Under the pieces are notes generated by a model. It worked only from the letters and a program-made list of their open reading frames with translations. It made no database searches and was not told the origin of the DNA. A stretch of 7,273 bases of DNA from SMTZ1-83 sp048883405 (GTDB lineage Archaea; Asgardarchaeota; Thorarchaeia; Thorarchaeales; Thorarchaeaceae), in contig JBHLQS010000144.1 of NCBI GenBank assembly GCA_048883405.1, forward strand, positions 1 through 7,273, in the 5' to 3' direction. This document shows, piece after piece, positions 5,769 to 7,273 of the stretch. The position numbers were made by a program, and so were the translations under genes. Position 1 is the stretch's first letter. Every line of letters starts with the position of its first letter.

Positions 5769-7273
5769 ATGACCAGTTTGGTTGGGGTACACCTTCCCAG
5801 CTGCTACATATTAGCGGAACAGATCACTGATGGATTTGTCATCATTGATAATGCAAGCAAAGTCGTTCATGTAAACAGAGCCTTTGCGGAAATGCTGGGA
5901 TATCAAGTCGGAGAGATGGAGAGCCTAACCCTTGGCGGCATTCTCCATGCGAATAGCAGGGAATTTCATCCAGGTCTGGCGGCAAAGGAGGCCGCAGAAA
6001 TAATCCTCAGATCGCAGACAGGGACAGGCATTCTTGTTGATGTTATGAGTGGAACCGTACAAAGCCAAGCTGGGCCAACTGGTTTCTATTTGATTGTACG
6101 TCCAATTCTAAGGCAACAAGAAGAGGCAATGAAAAAGTACCAGGCACTATTTGAGGAGACCAATGATGGAGTATTCATAGTGACTCTGGAGGGCTTTATC
6201 ATCGATTCCAACGAGCAGGGTCTCGAGATGCTCGGGTATGAGAGGGAAGAGCTGCTTGGTCGGTCGTATGTTGGAATAATAGCACGGTCAGAATTTGATG
6301 ACAGCTCAGAGCGATTCGACATACTCAAGCAGGGCGAATCCTTGCCAGTCTATGAACGTATCTTTAAGCGAAAAGATGGAACCCTATTTCCAGTAGAGGT
6401 CAATGTGGCACTAATCTCAGACGATTCAGGGGAACCGCTATATCTGCAGAGTATAGTAAGGGACATCAGCTCACGGAAAGCGGCTGAGAAGGAGCTAATG
6501 GAGAGTGAGGAACGTCTACGACGGCTAATTGATACCTCCCCCGATGCCATTACGGTGGCTGATCTCGACGGCCAGTTCACAATGGTAAGTGCCCAAACAG
6601 CCATCCTTCACGGATACGACGATGCCGAGGAAATGGTAGGAATGGATGGCTTTTCCTTGACACCGGAAGAAGACAGGGAGAGGGCAATCGAAACTATAAT
6701 GAGGCTAGTCAAGGGGGAGGATGTTGGTATTGTGAGAACATCACTACTGCGGAAAGATGGTTCATCATTTCCCGCAGAGATGCGGATGTCCATTTTGCGT
6801 GATGAGAACGGGGAGCCAACGGGCATAATGGGCATTACACGTGATGTAACTGATCAAGTCAGGGCTGAGAGAGTACTTCGAGAATCTGAAGAACGTCTGG
6901 ATCTTGCCCTGAAAGGAGCGAAACTGGGCGTTTGGGATTGGGACGCTGAGAATGACATATTCCACTTCGATGAGGGCTACGCGAGAATCCTCGGATATGA
7001 TGTAAGCGAAATGGGTACGAAATATGGAGATTGGGAGTCGCTAATCCATCCAGATGATCTAGAGTCCTTGGAAACAAGATGGCTCAAGCATGTCGAAGAT
7101 AGGAGCATTCCGTATGTTTCGGAACATCGTATGCGGACGAAATCTGGCGAATACAAGTGGGTCATGGAACGCGGAAGTGTGTTGGAGCTAGATGATGAAG
7201 GAGGAACAAAGCGAGCCACCGGAACCATTTTGGATATCGCTGATAGGAAGAGAGCTGAAGAGGCATTGAAGAC
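5769..7273 (+). CDS. Multi-PAS signal-transduction protein, 3' end outside window (partial)
   Basis: The frame is open from ATG 5769 to the window edge: 501 codons with no stop. It encodes four consecutive PAS domains, at about residues 10-117, 121-243, 245-370 and 372-500. Each later unit begins with a YQALFEETNDG- or ESEERL-type helix and ends with a PAC-like strand and a linker (RDISSRKAAEKEL, RDVTDQVRAERVL, LDIADRKRAEEAL). The fourth is of the PAS_3 type, with GVWDWD and HPDD motifs. The first is more divergent and lacks the usual RKDG-type strand. No signal peptide or membrane helix is seen, so it is probably a cytosolic sensor of small ligands, redox state or light. Such arrays commonly precede HisKA/HATPase kinase modules; the final linker would suit that or another PAS, but no output domain lies in the window. 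The gene is divergent from mptA; regulation of mptA by it is not shown. Confidence 0.9.
   Translation, partial: MTSLVGVHLPSCYILAEQITDGFVIIDNASKVVHVNRAFAEMLGYQVGEMESLTLGGILHANSREFHPGLAAKEAAEIILRSQTGTGILVDVMSGTVQSQAGPTGFYLIVRPILRQQEEAMKKYQALFEETNDGVFIVTLEGFIIDSNEQGLEMLGYEREELLGRSYVGIIARSEFDDSSERFDILKQGESLPVYERIFKRKDGTLFPVEVNVALISDDSGEPLYLQSIVRDISSRKAAEKELMESEERLRRLIDTSPDAITVADLDGQFTMVSAQTAILHGYDDAEEMVGMDGFSLTPEEDRERAIETIMRLVKGEDVGIVRTSLLRKDGSSFPAEMRMSILRDENGEPTGIMGITRDVTDQVRAERVLRESEERLDLALKGAKLGVWDWDAENDIFHFDEGYARILGYDVSEMGTKYGDWESLIHPDDLESLETRWLKHVEDRSIPYVSEHRMRTKSGEYKWVMERGSVLELDDEGGTKRATGTILDIADRKRAEEALK

Noticed and set aside
6086..7228. Several minus-strand open frames of 66-84 codons at 6086-7228
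   Set aside because: They are antisense shadows of the PAS array; the plus-strand frame shows unmistakable PAS/PAC repeats over the same span.
1..7273. CRISPR array, tRNA, rRNA, transposase or integrase
   Set aside because: No regularly spaced repeats, cloverleaf-like sequence, rRNA-like segment or mobile-element protein was seen on either strand.

Overview
The window looks like a piece of an archaeal genome, most likely from an Asgard archaeon, possibly Thorarchaeia-like. Three things point there. One gene is a clear archaeal-type GTP cyclohydrolase (MptA). Termination and promoter signals look archaeal (an oligo-T run after a stop, BRE/TATA-like elements). The largest protein joins a long sequon-rich Ig-like ectodomain to a cytosolic segment resembling the longin/roadblock-type small domains that are abundant in Asgard genomes. 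The Asgard placement is inference from protein character, not a database match.

Layout. Positions 1-185 hold no gene, only a short imperfect tandem repeat, a palindrome and a purine tract. Positions 186-4580 (minus strand) encode a single-pass surface protein of about 1,464 residues: signal peptide, jelly-roll-like domain, about seven Ig-like repeats, one membrane helix near the C-terminus, then about 250 cytosolic residues. The ORF continues 16 codons upstream of its first standard start codon (TTG), and those codons supply the basic n-region of the signal peptide. A 7-nt tandem duplication lies exactly there; removing one copy by hand joins an upstream GTG perfectly to the signal peptide frame. 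Positions 4629-4749 form a compact intergenic region with an oligo-T terminator and a candidate promoter. Positions 4750-5562 (minus strand) encode MptA. Positions 5563-5768 are a divergent intergenic region. From 5769 to the window end (plus strand) runs a soluble multi-PAS sensor protein with four PAS domains, cut by the window edge before any output domain.

The three genes do not form an obvious pathway. mptA and the surface-protein gene lie in the same direction, but a terminator-like T8 run and a promoter-like element separate them, so they are probably separate transcripts. The PAS gene is divergent from mptA. The most interesting object is the surface protein: an outside-facing adhesin-like array coupled to a longin-like cytosolic domain, with an unusual start region that could be an unconventional start, a strain-specific frameshift, an assembly error or a phase-variable switch.
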